From Mesorhizobium sp. (lineage in GTDB: Bacteria > Pseudomonadota > Alphaproteobacteria > Rhizobiales > Rhizobiaceae): a DNA stretch of 18,156 nt. Positions 7,823 through 14,457 of this stretch are shown piece by piece (the first letter of the stretch is position 1; the number at the start of each line of letters is the position of its first letter). A program made the translations under genes and the position numbers. The DNA is taken from assembly GCA_030698645.1 (NCBI GenBank), contig JAUYMV010000339.1:1-18156 (forward strand), in the 5' to 3' direction. The notes under the pieces were generated by a model. That model ran no database searches. It was not told the origin of the DNA and was given only the letters and a program-made list of their open reading frames with translations.

Positions 7823-8392
7823 CTATTTCTTGCGGAAGGCGTCGAGGGAGACGACGTCGGCGCTCTTGCCGTCGGTATTCGCGGAACTGTCGGCCTCGGC
7901 CTTGGCATTGGTCTCGGGCGTGCGCGGCTCGCTCTTGCGCGGTTTCGGCTCGGCCTTCTTCGGCCCGGCGTCGGAGCGCGACTTGACGATTTCCGGCTTG
8001 GGCAGGGCGGCGATTTCCCCGGCGGCGGCCTCTTCGGTGCGGACGTCGAATTCGAGCTCGAAATTGACCGACGGATCGTAGAAGCCGCGCACGGCGGCGA
8101 ACGGGACTTCCAGCTTTTCCGGCACGTCGGAGAAGGACAGGCCGACCTCGAAGCCGACCTCGGTCACCTTCAGATCCCAGTACTGGTACTGGAGCACGAT
8201 GGTCATCTGCTCGGGATAGCGCTCGCGCAGGCGGCTCGACACCCTGACACCCGGCGCGCCGGTCAGGAAGGTGATGAAGAAGTGGTGGTTGCCGGGCAGG
8301 CCGGTGCGCTGCACTTCCATCAGCACCTTGCGCATGACTCCGCGCAGCGCTTCCTGCGCCAGGATGTCGTAGCGGATGTGGTCTTCAGCCAT
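7823..8392 (-). CDS. sspB: SspB, adaptor delivering ssrA-tagged proteins to ClpXP
   Basis: A 189-residue protein of the SspB family, alpha type. Residues about 5-118 form the substrate-binding domain: IRYDILAQEALRGVMRKVL, then GNHHFFITFLTGAPGVRVS, then MTIVLQYQYWDLKV and FSDVPEKLEVPF. A Lys/Pro/Glu/Ala-rich flexible linker (about 119-178) follows. The C-terminal peptide DVVSLDAFRKK is the expected ClpX-docking (XB) tail. ATG 8392 was chosen because family homology begins at MAEDHIRYD; a further ATG at 8473 would add 27 unrelated residues. No clear Shine-Dalgarno is seen at 8392. It is first in the operon sspB - DUF4169 - RHH. It lies directly downstream of, and on the same strand as, the tmRNA gene that makes its substrates' tags. 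Confidence 0.93.
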   Translation of the reverse strand: MAEDHIRYDILAQEALRGVMRKVLMEVQRTGLPGNHHFFITFLTGAPGVRVSSRLRERYPEQMTIVLQYQYWDLKVTEVGFEVGLSFSDVPEKLEVPFAAVRGFYDPSVNFELEFDVRTEEAAAGEIAALPKPEIVKSRSDAGPKKAEPKPRKSEPRTPETNAKAEADSSANTDGKSADVVSLDAFRKK

Positions 8393-8426
8393 CGAGGCGC
8401 CGGTGGTTCGAGTCAATGTCGCGCTA

Positions 8427-8455
8427 GATTTAGTCAAGCTTGGTGGCTGCGTAAA
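8427..8455 (-). promoter_or_regulatory. Candidate sspB promoter
   Basis: On the minus strand TTTACG (8455-8450), a 17-base spacer and TAAATC (8432-8427) lie about 35 bases before the sspB ATG. The match to sigma-70 is fair only. An alternative TTGACT overlaps the spacer end at 8437-8432 but lacks a good -10. Confidence 0.3.
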
Positions 8456-8549
8456 CCGGCTTTGACACGCCATTTGCGCAAAGCAGGCGATGTCGAGCGA
8501 AGGCGGTTGCGCCGACGGCGCGAAACGGGATCACAAAGGCGAGAGAAGT

Positions 8550-8575
8550 GGAGGTTTCTGTTGCCAGGTACCTCC
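8550..8575 (-). terminator. Stem-loop near the 3' end of ssrA
   Basis: GGAGGT (8575-8570) pairs with ACCTCC (8555-8550) across a 14-base loop, about 55 bases after the tag stop codon. It is followed by ACTTCTCTC and not by a real T-run, so it may be a 3'-end processing structure and not an intrinsic terminator. A second hairpin, GCGCCG-T-CGGCGC (8521-8509), follows. Confidence 0.3.
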
Positions 8576-8630
8576 GAACCCCGCCTAGAAGTGCGAACCG
8601 CTAGGACTTGATTTGAAGCTATCGCACAGC

Positions 8631-8669
8631 TTACGCTGCGAGACGTGCTTCCGCATAGTTGTCATTTGC
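8631..8669 (-). other. ssrA: tmRNA tag reading frame ANDNYAEARLAA-stop
   Basis: The resume codon is GCA (8669-8667), then 11 further codons and TAA (8633-8631). The upstream context TGTAGTT-GCAAATGACAAC matches the conserved region before the E. coli resume codon (TAGTC-GCAAACGAC). The N-terminal half, ANDNY after the tRNA-like Ala, carries SspB-type determinants, and the C-terminal LAA is the ClpX degron. Upstream, GCCCG (8710-8706) can pair with CGGGC (8687-8683), in the position of pseudoknot PK1. Confidence 0.95.
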
Positions 8670-8753
8670 AACTACAGGTTTAGCCCGATGACGGTGGTAC
8701 TATGCCGGGCAAAAGTCCGATCTTTACACCTTCGTCGATCCTATTTCGCCCCC

Positions 8754-8782
8754 AGCAAAATCCGCCATCTGGCGGCGGATTG
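8754..8782 (-). other. tmRNA intervening segment removed on maturation
   Basis: 29 bases between the CCA end of the acceptor piece and G1 of the coding piece. It holds a perfect 8-bp hairpin AATCCGCC-gccagat-GGCGGATT (minus strand). The hairpin would bring the two mature ends together and present processing sites for RNases. Confidence 0.8.
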
Positions 8783-8866
8783 TGGTGGAGGCGCCGGGTA
8801 CCGCCCCCGGGTCCGAACGGCTTATTTCATCGGCAGTTTATCGCCATAGCCAGCAAGCTGGCAAAG
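8783..8866 (-). ncRNA. ssrA: tmRNA acceptor piece
   Basis: About 80 bases. From the 5' side there is a GCCAGC-TT-GCTGGC hairpin (8862-8849), then TTCGGACC leading into the T-arm. The T-stem CCGGG/CCCGG encloses GGCGGTA in the place where E. coli tmRNA has GCGGG-TTCAACT-CCCGC, with identical spacing to the CCA end. The GGCGGTA loop lacks the usual TTCRA. The 3' end is encoded CCA at 8785-8783. The 5' boundary is inferred from a -10-like TATATT at 8874-8869 and an expected length of about 80 bases. Confidence 0.85.
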
Positions 8867-8868
8867 CG

Positions 8869-8874
8869 AATATA
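8869..8874 (-). promoter_or_regulatory. Candidate -10 element of ssrA
   Basis: TATATT on the minus strand lies 7-12 bases before the likely 5' end of the acceptor piece, in an otherwise GC-rich stretch. No convincing -35 is seen (TTCCAA at 17 bases is poor). Confidence 0.35.
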
Positions 8875-8957
8875 GGGGCGGGCGAGGGAGATTGGAAGGG
8901 CTGTCGCGGCGCGGCTCCCGAATTCGGTCGGACATATTATCCTGCTTCCGCTGCCGG

Positions 8958-9728
8958 CTAGCGCACCTGATCCGTCTGGCGGAAGATCAGATTGTTCAGT
9001 TCGTTCTGGAGTCTGATCTGGTCAGATGTCGATACAGGGGCGCGGGTGGCCTTGTTTCCTGGCTTCTTGGACCGAGGCGGGGGCGGCGATTTCTCCACGT
9101 ATGCGATTGTCAGCGTGTGGACGTCGGTGCGCTTGCGCCCAAAAGTCAGCGAGCCTCCCATGAGAGATTGACCGGCCGGGACAGCTGATATCTCCACACC
9201 GCCGGTTGCGCCGCGAACGAGTGTAAACTCAAGAATATAGCCTACTTTGTCCGGCTTGAACCCGGTCTCTTTCATTGTTTTCTCGAGATTGGCGAGCCAT
9301 TCCTTAATTCCGAGGTCACCGCGAAGGCGATTGCCTTTTCGATCTTCGGCACCTCCGGCGCACGGGATTGTCTTCGGATCAGTAAAATCAGCAGAGAACG
9401 AAAATGTTACTTTGCGATCGGCGCTGCCCGATGTCGCCGCGCCGGCGGTAAGCTTGGCTGAGCCAGGCGTCATTGGCACCGTGCCATTCAACCCAATGCC
9501 GGCTTCAGCGAACGCCAACGCCTTCAGGCTTAAATCCATGGCGGCCAGCCATCCTCGCGGCTTCGTCACAAACTCCACGTCCTGTGCCGCGTCGAACAAT
9601 TCACATCGGATGTTTTTGACTATATCGGTAACACTCACCGAGTATTCTTCGGAAAGGGGTGGAACAGCCGCGCAAGCAGATATCAGTGTTGCGCAAGATA
9701 GGGCACTCAGAGCACGTACTTTCAACAC
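8958..9728 (-). CDS. Uncharacterised lipoprotein
   Basis: A 256-residue protein starting at GTG 9728. The N terminus MLKVRALSALSCATLISAC is a lipoprotein signal with lipobox I-S-A-C and acylated Cys19. The mature protein has no family I recognise. An N-terminal part, SVSVTDIVKNIRCELFDAAQ (29-48), is followed by a beta-rich middle (KVTFSFSADFTDP; GYILEFTLVRG). Near the C terminus come a Pro/Lys-rich linker, SPPPPRSKKPG, and a short helix, DQIRLQNELNNLIF. Two further Cys residues (42 and about 123) could form a disulfide. The GGGGG about 8 bases upstream is a weak ribosome binding site. Base composition is less GC-rich than in neighbouring genes, which may mark an acquired gene. It is co-directional with ssrA, 92 bases upstream of the acceptor piece. 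Confidence 0.75.
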   Translation of the reverse strand: MLKVRALSALSCATLISACAAVPPLSEEYSVSVTDIVKNIRCELFDAAQDVEFVTKPRGWLAAMDLSLKALAFAEAGIGLNGTVPMTPGSAKLTAGAATSGSADRKVTFSFSADFTDPKTIPCAGGAEDRKGNRLRGDLGIKEWLANLEKTMKETGFKPDKVGYILEFTLVRGATGGVEISAVPAGQSLMGGSLTFGRKRTDVHTLTIAYVEKSPPPPRSKKPGNKATRAPVSTSDQIRLQNELNNLIFRQTDQVR

Positions 9729-10029
9729 CTATCGATCCCCCGCAAGAAAATATCTCCCCGGATATATTTGCTCACGATTTTTTGGTAGAATCAATATGCT
9801 AACGCATTGCGCGCCGCCTCATCTTACGGCGCCCTTCATTTTCTGAGACAACTGAGAAGATTGCTTGGCTTCATCGTCAACGGGGCTCTCCAATCCTCGC
9901 GCTGTATCAGGGCTCGAAGATCGTTGCGCCCTGGCTCAGGTGTGTTGTCGCGCCGTGGACGGAGAGCGAAGCTGCTGCGTGGCGCGGAGTTTTAGGCTAG
10001 TCTGCCCGGACACGAATCGGCGGTCCTTC
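9729..10029. other. Intergenic region between the lipoprotein gene and thyA (divergent)
   Basis: 301 bases that must contain promoters for both divergent genes. An imperfect AT-rich inverted repeat lies at 9748-9769, with perfect core ATATC-tccccg-GATAT at 9750-9765, just upstream of the lipoprotein start. The rest shows no convincing coding frame, RNA gene or riboswitch. No clear sigma-70 pair could be fixed for thyA. Confidence 0.5.
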
Positions 10030-10824
10030 ATGAAGCAATATCTCGACCTTCTCCAGCACGCGCTCGACCACGGCATCGACCGGCCCGACCGCACCGGCAC
10101 CGGCACGCGCGGCCTGTTCGGCTACCAGATGCGGTTCGACCTCGCCGACGGGTTTCCGGTCACCACGACCAAGAAGCTGCATCTGAAGTCGATCGTGCAC
10201 GAGCTTTTGTGGTTCCTAAAGGGCGAAACCAATATCGGCTACCTGAAGGAGCACGGGGTCTCGATCTGGGACGAGTGGGCCGACGAGAACGGCGATCTCG
10301 GCCCGGTCTACGGCGCGCAATGGCGGAGCTGGCCGGACGGCAAGGGCGGGACGATCGACCAGATCGCCAATGTGATCTCGCAGATCCGGAAAAACCCGTC
10401 GTCCAGGCGGCTGATCGTGTCGGCGTGGAACCCGGCCGAAGTGGACGAGATGGCGCTGCCGCCCTGCCACTGCCTGTTCCAGTTTTATGTCGTGGACGGA
10501 AAACTGTCCTGCCAGCTCTACCAGCGCTCGGCCGATATCTTTCTCGGCGTGCCGTTCAACATCGCCTCCTATGCGCTGCTGACGATGATGGTGGCGCAGG
10601 TGACCGGGCTGAAGCCTGGCGAGTTCGTCCATACGCTCGGCGACGCGCATCTCTATGCGAACCATTTCATGCAAGCGCAGCTGCAGCTCTCGCGCCAGCC
10701 CAGGCCGTTGCCGAGGATGTGGGTCAACCCGGCGGTGAAGGACATTTTCGACTTTGCCTACGAGGATTTCCGGCTGGAAGGCTACGAGGCCGAGCCAAGC
10801 ATCAAGGCGCCGATCGCGGTGTAG
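10030..10824 (+). CDS. thyA: Thymidylate synthase
   Basis: 264 residues, the same length as E. coli ThyA and colinear with it from [12 protein letters not shown] onwards. Visible motifs are [16 protein letters not shown] (folate/dUMP region), [13 protein letters not shown], the near-invariant [20 protein letters not shown], and [11 protein letters not shown]. The catalytic Cys sits in [13 protein letters not shown] (Cys146 by alignment), followed by [20 protein letters not shown] and [12 protein letters not shown]. It converts dUMP and methylene-THF to dTMP and DHF, in the cytoplasm. ATG 10030 was chosen by this alignment; an open frame continues to 9865 but the extra residues are unlike ThyA. 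Folate recycling by FolA is encoded 1.8 kb downstream on the same strand. Confidence 0.97.
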   Translation: MKQYLDLLQHALDHGIDRPDRTGTGTRGLFGYQMRFDLADGFPVTTTKKLHLKSIVHELLWFLKGETNIGYLKEHGVSIWDEWADENGDLGPVYGAQWRSWPDGKGGTIDQIANVISQIRKNPSSRRLIVSAWNPAEVDEMALPPCHCLFQFYVVDGKLSCQLYQRSADIFLGVPFNIASYALLTMMVAQVTGLKPGEFVHTLGDAHLYANHFMQAQLQLSRQPRPLPRMWVNPAVKDIFDFAYEDFRLEGYEAEPSIKAPIAV

Positions 10825-10826
10825 CC

Positions 10827-11240
10827 ATGCATCGATCGGTCCTTCAGGCCATCGCGATCGAAAAGCTCAACGACGCGGAACTGCTTTTCAGCAATGCTCG
10901 CTATTCTAACTCGTATTATCTATTTGGATATGCGGCTGAAATTGCGATCAAGGCTCGAATCGCAGGGATGTTTCTTCCCGATACGATTCCTGACCGGAAA
11001 TTTGTGGCTGCGGTATATAGTCATAACCTGAACGATCTTATCGGACTGGCGGGACTGAGCGGCGATATCAAGGCGAGCCGGGACGCATCCCAGATCTTTG
11101 ACGGCCATTGGGCGACGGTTGCTGACTGGAACGAGTCGGCAGGATATGATGTGATCGATATTTTTCGCTCGACCGCAATGCGAAATGCAATGATGGATGA
11201 AGCCAACGGAGTATTCGGATGGTTGCAGCAACGCTGGTGA
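10827..11240 (+). CDS. HEPN-like domain protein, first gene of a two-gene cassette
   Basis: A 137-residue helical protein. The opening IAIEKLNDAELLFSNARYSN (about 8-27) followed by YYLFGYAAEIAIKARIA (about 29-45) is the two-helix pattern of HEPN domains. YSHNLNDLIGLAGL fits the next helix. The canonical R-x4-6-H RNase motif is not seen: the last helix reads FRSTAMRNAMMDEANGVFGW with no His. The protein may therefore be a non-nuclease HEPN, or act through another residue. It starts 2 bases after the thyA stop with no clear ribosome binding site, so it is probably coupled to thyA translation, and it overlaps the next gene by 22 bases. The stretch is visibly AT-richer than thyA and folA, which suggests acquisition. 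Confidence 0.7.
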   Translation: MHRSVLQAIAIEKLNDAELLFSNARYSNSYYLFGYAAEIAIKARIAGMFLPDTIPDRKFVAAVYSHNLNDLIGLAGLSGDIKASRDASQIFDGHWATVADWNESAGYDVIDIFRSTAMRNAMMDEANGVFGWLQQRW

Positions 11241-11614
11241 GGTCGGACGTCGAAGCCGGTCTCAATCTAGTCCACGCTCTGGACAAGAAAGGCTTTGGCG
11301 TCATTGCGGCGCTCTGGCTCTACAACAGCGACACCGAAACGTGGCGCATGGTAATAGGGTATGAGGGCGCGCGAAAGGACCTTGAGCGCAAATATCTCGA
11401 GGCTGCCACGATCTCGGCCGAGTGGCGCAAGCAGCATCCTGACGAACCCATTCTGGACCTAAGCTCCGTACGTATCACGTCCGCGGACGACAGCCTGCTG
11501 GTCGGCCTGAAGCCGGTAGTGCGTGTCGACGGCATCGGCGAGATTCGATTCTCTCGCAACATGGTCAACGGCATTTATGTCGAAGACTCGTTGATCCACC
11601 GACTGGCCGCGTGA
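11219..11614 (+). CDS. Uncharacterised partner of the HEPN-like protein
   Basis: A 131-residue protein with no named domain that I can assign. RSDVEAGLNLVHALDKKGFG (8-27) precedes IAALWLYNSDTETWRMVIGY (29-48), then a helical, charged middle, and a beta-type end (GIGEIRFSRNMVNGIYVEDS). I recall similar proteins encoded directly after HEPN genes in other bacteria, still unnamed. GGAG lies 7 bases before ATG 11219. The 22-base overlap with the HEPN gene indicates co-translation. A toxin-antitoxin or effector-inhibitor pair is an inference from this architecture. Confidence 0.7.
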   Translation: MVAATLVRSDVEAGLNLVHALDKKGFGVIAALWLYNSDTETWRMVIGYEGARKDLERKYLEAATISAEWRKQHPDEPILDLSSVRITSADDSLLVGLKPVVRVDGIGEIRFSRNMVNGIYVEDSLIHRLAA

Positions 11615-11630
11615 GCGCAAGGAGAATCCG

Positions 11631-12650
11631 ATGCTGCGCTTCTCGGCACTTTTTGCCAGTACCGCCGTCTGTGCTGGAATCGCCGGGGTCGCCCTCGCCA
11701 ACGACTCGATGGCGGAACTGGGGGCCGGCGGCTTGATCCTCGTGCACAGCAATGTGGTCGCGATGGAAAGCGAGGACCTGTTCATCTCGCAGGAGGCGGT
11801 GCGGGTCGACTATGTCTTCCGCAACCGCTCCGACAAGACGGTCGAGAGCCTCGTGGCGTTCCCGATGCCCGATATCGCCGGCGATCCCTATGCGAACGTC
11901 GCCATTCCGGAGCCTTCGGCCGACAATTTCCTCGGCTTCGCCGCGACCGCCGACGGCAAGCCGCTTTCGCCGCAACTGGAGCAGAAGGCATTCGCGCTTG
12001 AGATCGACGTCAGCGAGGACCTGAAGCGGAACGGCATCCCGCTGTTTCCCTATGCCGAGGGGATGGAGGCGGCGCTGGACCGGCTGCCGGCCGCCACCAA
12101 GGCCGACTGGCTGAGCCGCGGCATCCTCATCGTCGATACCTATGACGACGACGGCACCGGGATGAAGGATCATTTGACGCCAATCTGGCGGCTGAAATCG
12201 ACCTACTGGTGGCGGATGGCGTTTCCGGCCGGCGAGCCGGTGCGCGTCCAGCACAGCTACAGACCGAGCGTCGGCGGTTCCGTTGGCCTGGCGTTCATCG
12301 AGGACGGTAAGCCGGGCGGCGAGGCCCACGCGCAGTACCGGGAAAAATACTGCCTCGACGCCGCCTTCGACCGCGCCGTGCAGAAGGCGATCGACCGCAC
12401 GCCGGAAGGTGAAATTCCGTTCACGGAAACCTGGCTCTCCTACATCCTGACGACCGGCGGCAACTGGGCGACGAACATCGAGAAGTTCCACCTGACGATC
12501 GACAAGGGCGACCCGAACGCGCTGGTCTCGTTCTGCGGCGAGGGCGTCAAGAAGACGGGACCGACGACCTTCGAGATCAGGACGGAAAATTTCTATCCCG
12601 AGCGCGACCTGCACATCCTGATCCTCAAGCGCCCCGAAGCGGCGCAGTGA
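11631..12650 (+). CDS. DUF4424 family secreted protein
   Basis: 339 residues. The Sec signal peptide is about residues 1-24 (MLRFSALFASTAVCAGIAGV, then ALA-N). The mature start NDSMAELGAGGL is characteristic of DUF4424. SEDLFISQEAVRVDYVFRN and SDKTVESLVAFPMPDI follow. Later TYWWRMAFPAGEPVRVQHSY and LILKRPEAAQ complete a two-domain beta-rich periplasmic protein. Two Cys in the mature part (in KYCLD and SFCGEG) could form a disulfide. AAGGAG lies 6 bases before the ATG. Its TGA overlaps the folA ATG by one base (TGATG). The function of the family is unknown. Confidence 0.85.
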   Translation: MLRFSALFASTAVCAGIAGVALANDSMAELGAGGLILVHSNVVAMESEDLFISQEAVRVDYVFRNRSDKTVESLVAFPMPDIAGDPYANVAIPEPSADNFLGFAATADGKPLSPQLEQKAFALEIDVSEDLKRNGIPLFPYAEGMEAALDRLPAATKADWLSRGILIVDTYDDDGTGMKDHLTPIWRLKSTYWWRMAFPAGEPVRVQHSYRPSVGGSVGLAFIEDGKPGGEAHAQYREKYCLDAAFDRAVQKAIDRTPEGEIPFTETWLSYILTTGGNWATNIEKFHLTIDKGDPNALVSFCGEGVKKTGPTTFEIRTENFYPERDLHILILKRPEAAQ

Positions 12651-13171
12651 TGGATGTCGTGATCCACGCCGCGGTCGCCGAGAACGGGGTGATCGGCCGC
12701 GACGGCGGGTTGCCGTGGCGGCTGTCGAGCGACCTGAAGCGCTTCAAGGCGGGCACGATGGGGCGGCCGATCGTGATGGGGCGGAAAACCTTCGAGAGCA
12801 TCGGCAAGGCGCTGCCCGGACGGCTCAACATCGTCGTCACGCGCGACCGCGCCTTTCGCGCCGACGGCGTCGAGACGGTGGGCTCGCTCGAGGAGGCGGT
12901 GACGCTGGCCACGGTGCGGGGACGCTGCATGGCCGGCGCCGACGAGATCGCCATCATCGGCGGCGGCCAGCTCTACGCGCAGGCGCTGCCGATCGCCGAC
13001 CGGCTGGAGATCACCCATGTGCTGGCCGAGGTGGAGGGCGACACGCGTTTCCCGGCCATCGATCCGCAGGTCTGGGCCGCCGACCGTTTCGAGGATGTTC
13101 CGGCCGGCGAGCGGGACAGCCACGCGACGCGATTCGCGGTCTACCGCAAACGCGGCCAAATCGCCGCCTGA
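12650..13171 (+). CDS. folA: Dihydrofolate reductase
   Basis: 173 residues with all DHFR landmarks. NGVIGRDGGLPWRLSSDLKR (12-31) contains the Met20-type loop and the acidic Asp of the folate site. GRPIVMGRKTFESIGKALPG (38-57) and IVVTRDRAF follow, then the NADPH-binding IAIIGGGQLYAQALP (about 102-116). The C-terminal part TRFPAIDPQVW and FAVYRKR matches chromosomal FolA. It reduces DHF produced by ThyA to THF. The ATG at 12650 shares its A with the DUF4424 stop; GTG 12647 immediately before is possible but less likely. Confidence 0.95.
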   Translation: MDVVIHAAVAENGVIGRDGGLPWRLSSDLKRFKAGTMGRPIVMGRKTFESIGKALPGRLNIVVTRDRAFRADGVETVGSLEEAVTLATVRGRCMAGADEIAIIGGGQLYAQALPIADRLEITHVLAEVEGDTRFPAIDPQVWAADRFEDVPAGERDSHATRFAVYRKRGQIAA

Positions 13172-13178
13172 GCCGGCG

Positions 13179-13197
13179 GCGTCGCGTTTTGCGACGC
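13179..13197 (+). terminator. Perfect stem-loop after folA
   Basis: GCGTCGC-gtttt-GCGACGC, a 7-bp perfect stem with a 5-base loop, begins 8 bases after the folA stop. It is followed by AAATTC and no T-run. It may be a factor-assisted terminator or a 3'-end protecting hairpin that separates folA from the hfl operon. Confidence 0.4.
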
Positions 13198-13256
13198 AAA
13201 TTCAGACAAATCGCCGCCCGGCCGACCGAAAAGCCTGGCTAAATGGCCGGCTGTCG

Positions 13257-13285
13257 TTGAAAGCCGTGCATGGCATCCCTATAAC
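13257..13285 (+). promoter_or_regulatory. Promoter of the hflK operon, possibly heat-shock
   Basis: TTGAAA (13257-13262), a 17-base spacer and TATAAC (13280-13285) lie 68 bases before hflK. The bases CCCTATAA at the -10 and TTGAA at the -35 also resemble alphaproteobacterial RpoH sites (CTTGAA...CCTAT). Heat-shock control would suit an operon of membrane and periplasmic proteases. The RpoH reading is inference. Confidence 0.55.
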
Positions 13286-13353
13286 CACCAACAAGCAAGA
13301 ATGCGCCGTGCAATGCAAACGCGGCCGATCGGTTCCGGAACAAGAGGATTTTC

Positions 13354-14457
13354 ATGCCCTGGAATAATCAGAGCGGTGGCGGCGGCGGCCCATGGGGCGG
13401 CGGCGGCAACAATGGGGGAGGCCCGTGGGGCCAGGGGCCGCGCGGTCCGGGCGGACCGCAGGGCAACACCCCGCCCGACCTCGAGGACATCATCCGGCGC
13501 GGCCAGGACAGGCTGAAGCGCGTGCTGCCGGCGGGCGGCGGGTTCAGTCCGGCCGTCATCGGCCTGGGGGCCGTCGTCCTGCTGGCGCTGTGGGCTTTCA
13601 AGGCCGTCTACACGGTGCAGCCGGACGAGCTCGGCGTCGAACTGCGATTCGGCAAGCCGAAGGATGAACTCTCGATGCCCGGCCTGCACTTCCATCTCTG
13701 GCCGATCGAGACCGTCGAGATCGCCAATACGGCCGAAAAGCTGGTCGACATCGGCGAGGTGCGCGGCAGCACCTCGTCCGGCCTGATGCTGTCGGGCGAC
13801 CAGAACATCGTCGACGTGAAGTTCTCCGTCGCCTACCAGGTGTCCGATCCGCAGGCCTATCTCTTCAAGGTCGCCGATCCGGACCAGATGGTGCGCCAGG
13901 TCGCGGAGAGCGCGATGCGCGAGGCCGTCGGCCGGCGCCCGGCGCAGGATATTTTCCGCGACGACCGCCAGGGCATCGCGGATTCGGTGAAGACCATCAT
14001 CCAGTCGACGCTCGACGGCTACGGCGCCGGCCTGAACGTCAACGCGATCTCCATCGAGGATGCGGCGCCGCCGCGCGAGGTGGCCGACGCGTTCGACGAA
14101 GTGCAGCGCGCCGAGCAGGACGAAGACCGCTTCGTCGAGGAATCGAACCAGTATTCCAACAAGCAGCTCGGCCAGGCGCGCGGCGAAGGCGCGCAGATCC
14201 GCGAAGAAGCGGCCGCCTACAAGAACCGCGTCGTCCAGGAGGCCCAGGGCGAGGCGCAGCGCTTCACCTCGGTCTATGAGGAATATGCCAAGGCGCCGGA
14301 GGTGACGCGCAAGCGGCTCTTCCTCGAGACGATGGAAAAAGTGCTGAAGGGCTCCAACAAGGTCATCATCGAGCAGGGCGCCAACGGACAGGGCGTGGTG
14401 CCGTATCTGCCGCTGCCGGAACTGCAGAGGCGCAGCGCAGCCGAAGGAGCCAACTGA
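13354..14457 (+). CDS. hflK: HflK, SPFH-family modulator of FtsH protease
   Basis: 367 residues. A Gly/Pro/Asn/Trp-rich disordered N terminus (1-40) precedes PDLEDIIRRGQDRLKRVLP. One membrane helix spans about 66-86. The SPFH (band-7) domain follows, beginning YTVQPDELGVELRFGKPKD and including GLHFHLWPIETVE. A coiled-coil segment, with VADAFDEVQRAEQDEDRF, runs to about 310. HflK and HflC form a large cage around FtsH in the inner membrane and restrict access to it. AGAGGA lies 6 bases before the ATG. The stop overlaps the hflC start (TGATG), so the pair is coupled. Confidence 0.95.
   Translation: MPWNNQSGGGGGPWGGGGNNGGGPWGQGPRGPGGPQGNTPPDLEDIIRRGQDRLKRVLPAGGGFSPAVIGLGAVVLLALWAFKAVYTVQPDELGVELRFGKPKDELSMPGLHFHLWPIETVEIANTAEKLVDIGEVRGSTSSGLMLSGDQNIVDVKFSVAYQVSDPQAYLFKVADPDQMVRQVAESAMREAVGRRPAQDIFRDDRQGIADSVKTIIQSTLDGYGAGLNVNAISIEDAAPPREVADAFDEVQRAEQDEDRFVEESNQYSNKQLGQARGEGAQIREEAAAYKNRVVQEAQGEAQRFTSVYEEYAKAPEVTRKRLFLETMEKVLKGSNKVIIEQGANGQGVVPYLPLPELQRRSAAEGAN

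Larger units (their letters stand above)
8545..8868 (-). ncRNA. ssrA: Two-piece (circularly permuted) transfer-messenger RNA gene
   Basis: Read on the minus strand, the acceptor piece comes first and ends in CGCCTCC-A-CCA (8793-8783). A 29-base intervening segment (8782-8754) follows. The coding piece then begins GGGGGCG AAATAGGATCGACG (from 8753), similar to the 5' end of one-piece tmRNAs. GGGGGCG and CGCCTCC pair over 7 bp to form the acceptor stem. Its third pair is G-U, the alanyl-tRNA synthetase identity element, and discriminator A plus CCA are encoded. The tag frame GCA...GCG TAA encodes ANDNYAEARLAA. The rule of order (acceptor, spacer, mRNA part) is that of alphaproteobacterial two-piece tmRNA. 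The molecule rescues stalled ribosomes with SmpB. The two inner ends are firm. The outer ends (5' near 8862-8868, 3' near 8545-8580) are estimates. Confidence 0.95.

Noticed and set aside
8790..8818. Apparent H-type pseudoknot on the plus strand (GGCG...CGCC with CCGGG...CCCGG)
   Set aside because: On the minus strand the same bases are the T-arm and acceptor end of the tmRNA. The plus-strand fold is a by-product of that symmetry.
8613..8849. A 78-codon plus-strand open frame over the tmRNA gene
   Set aside because: It is antisense to the ssrA tag, spacer and acceptor stem, and has no ribosome binding site or protein family. The RNA gene explains the sequence.
9247..9846. A 199-codon plus-strand open frame
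   Set aside because: Antisense to the lipoprotein gene, which has a clear lipobox signal. The plus-strand product has no such feature.
9865..10029. Upstream extension of thyA
   Set aside because: The frame is open but the residues do not resemble ThyA. Alignment with 264-residue ThyA fixes the start at 10030.
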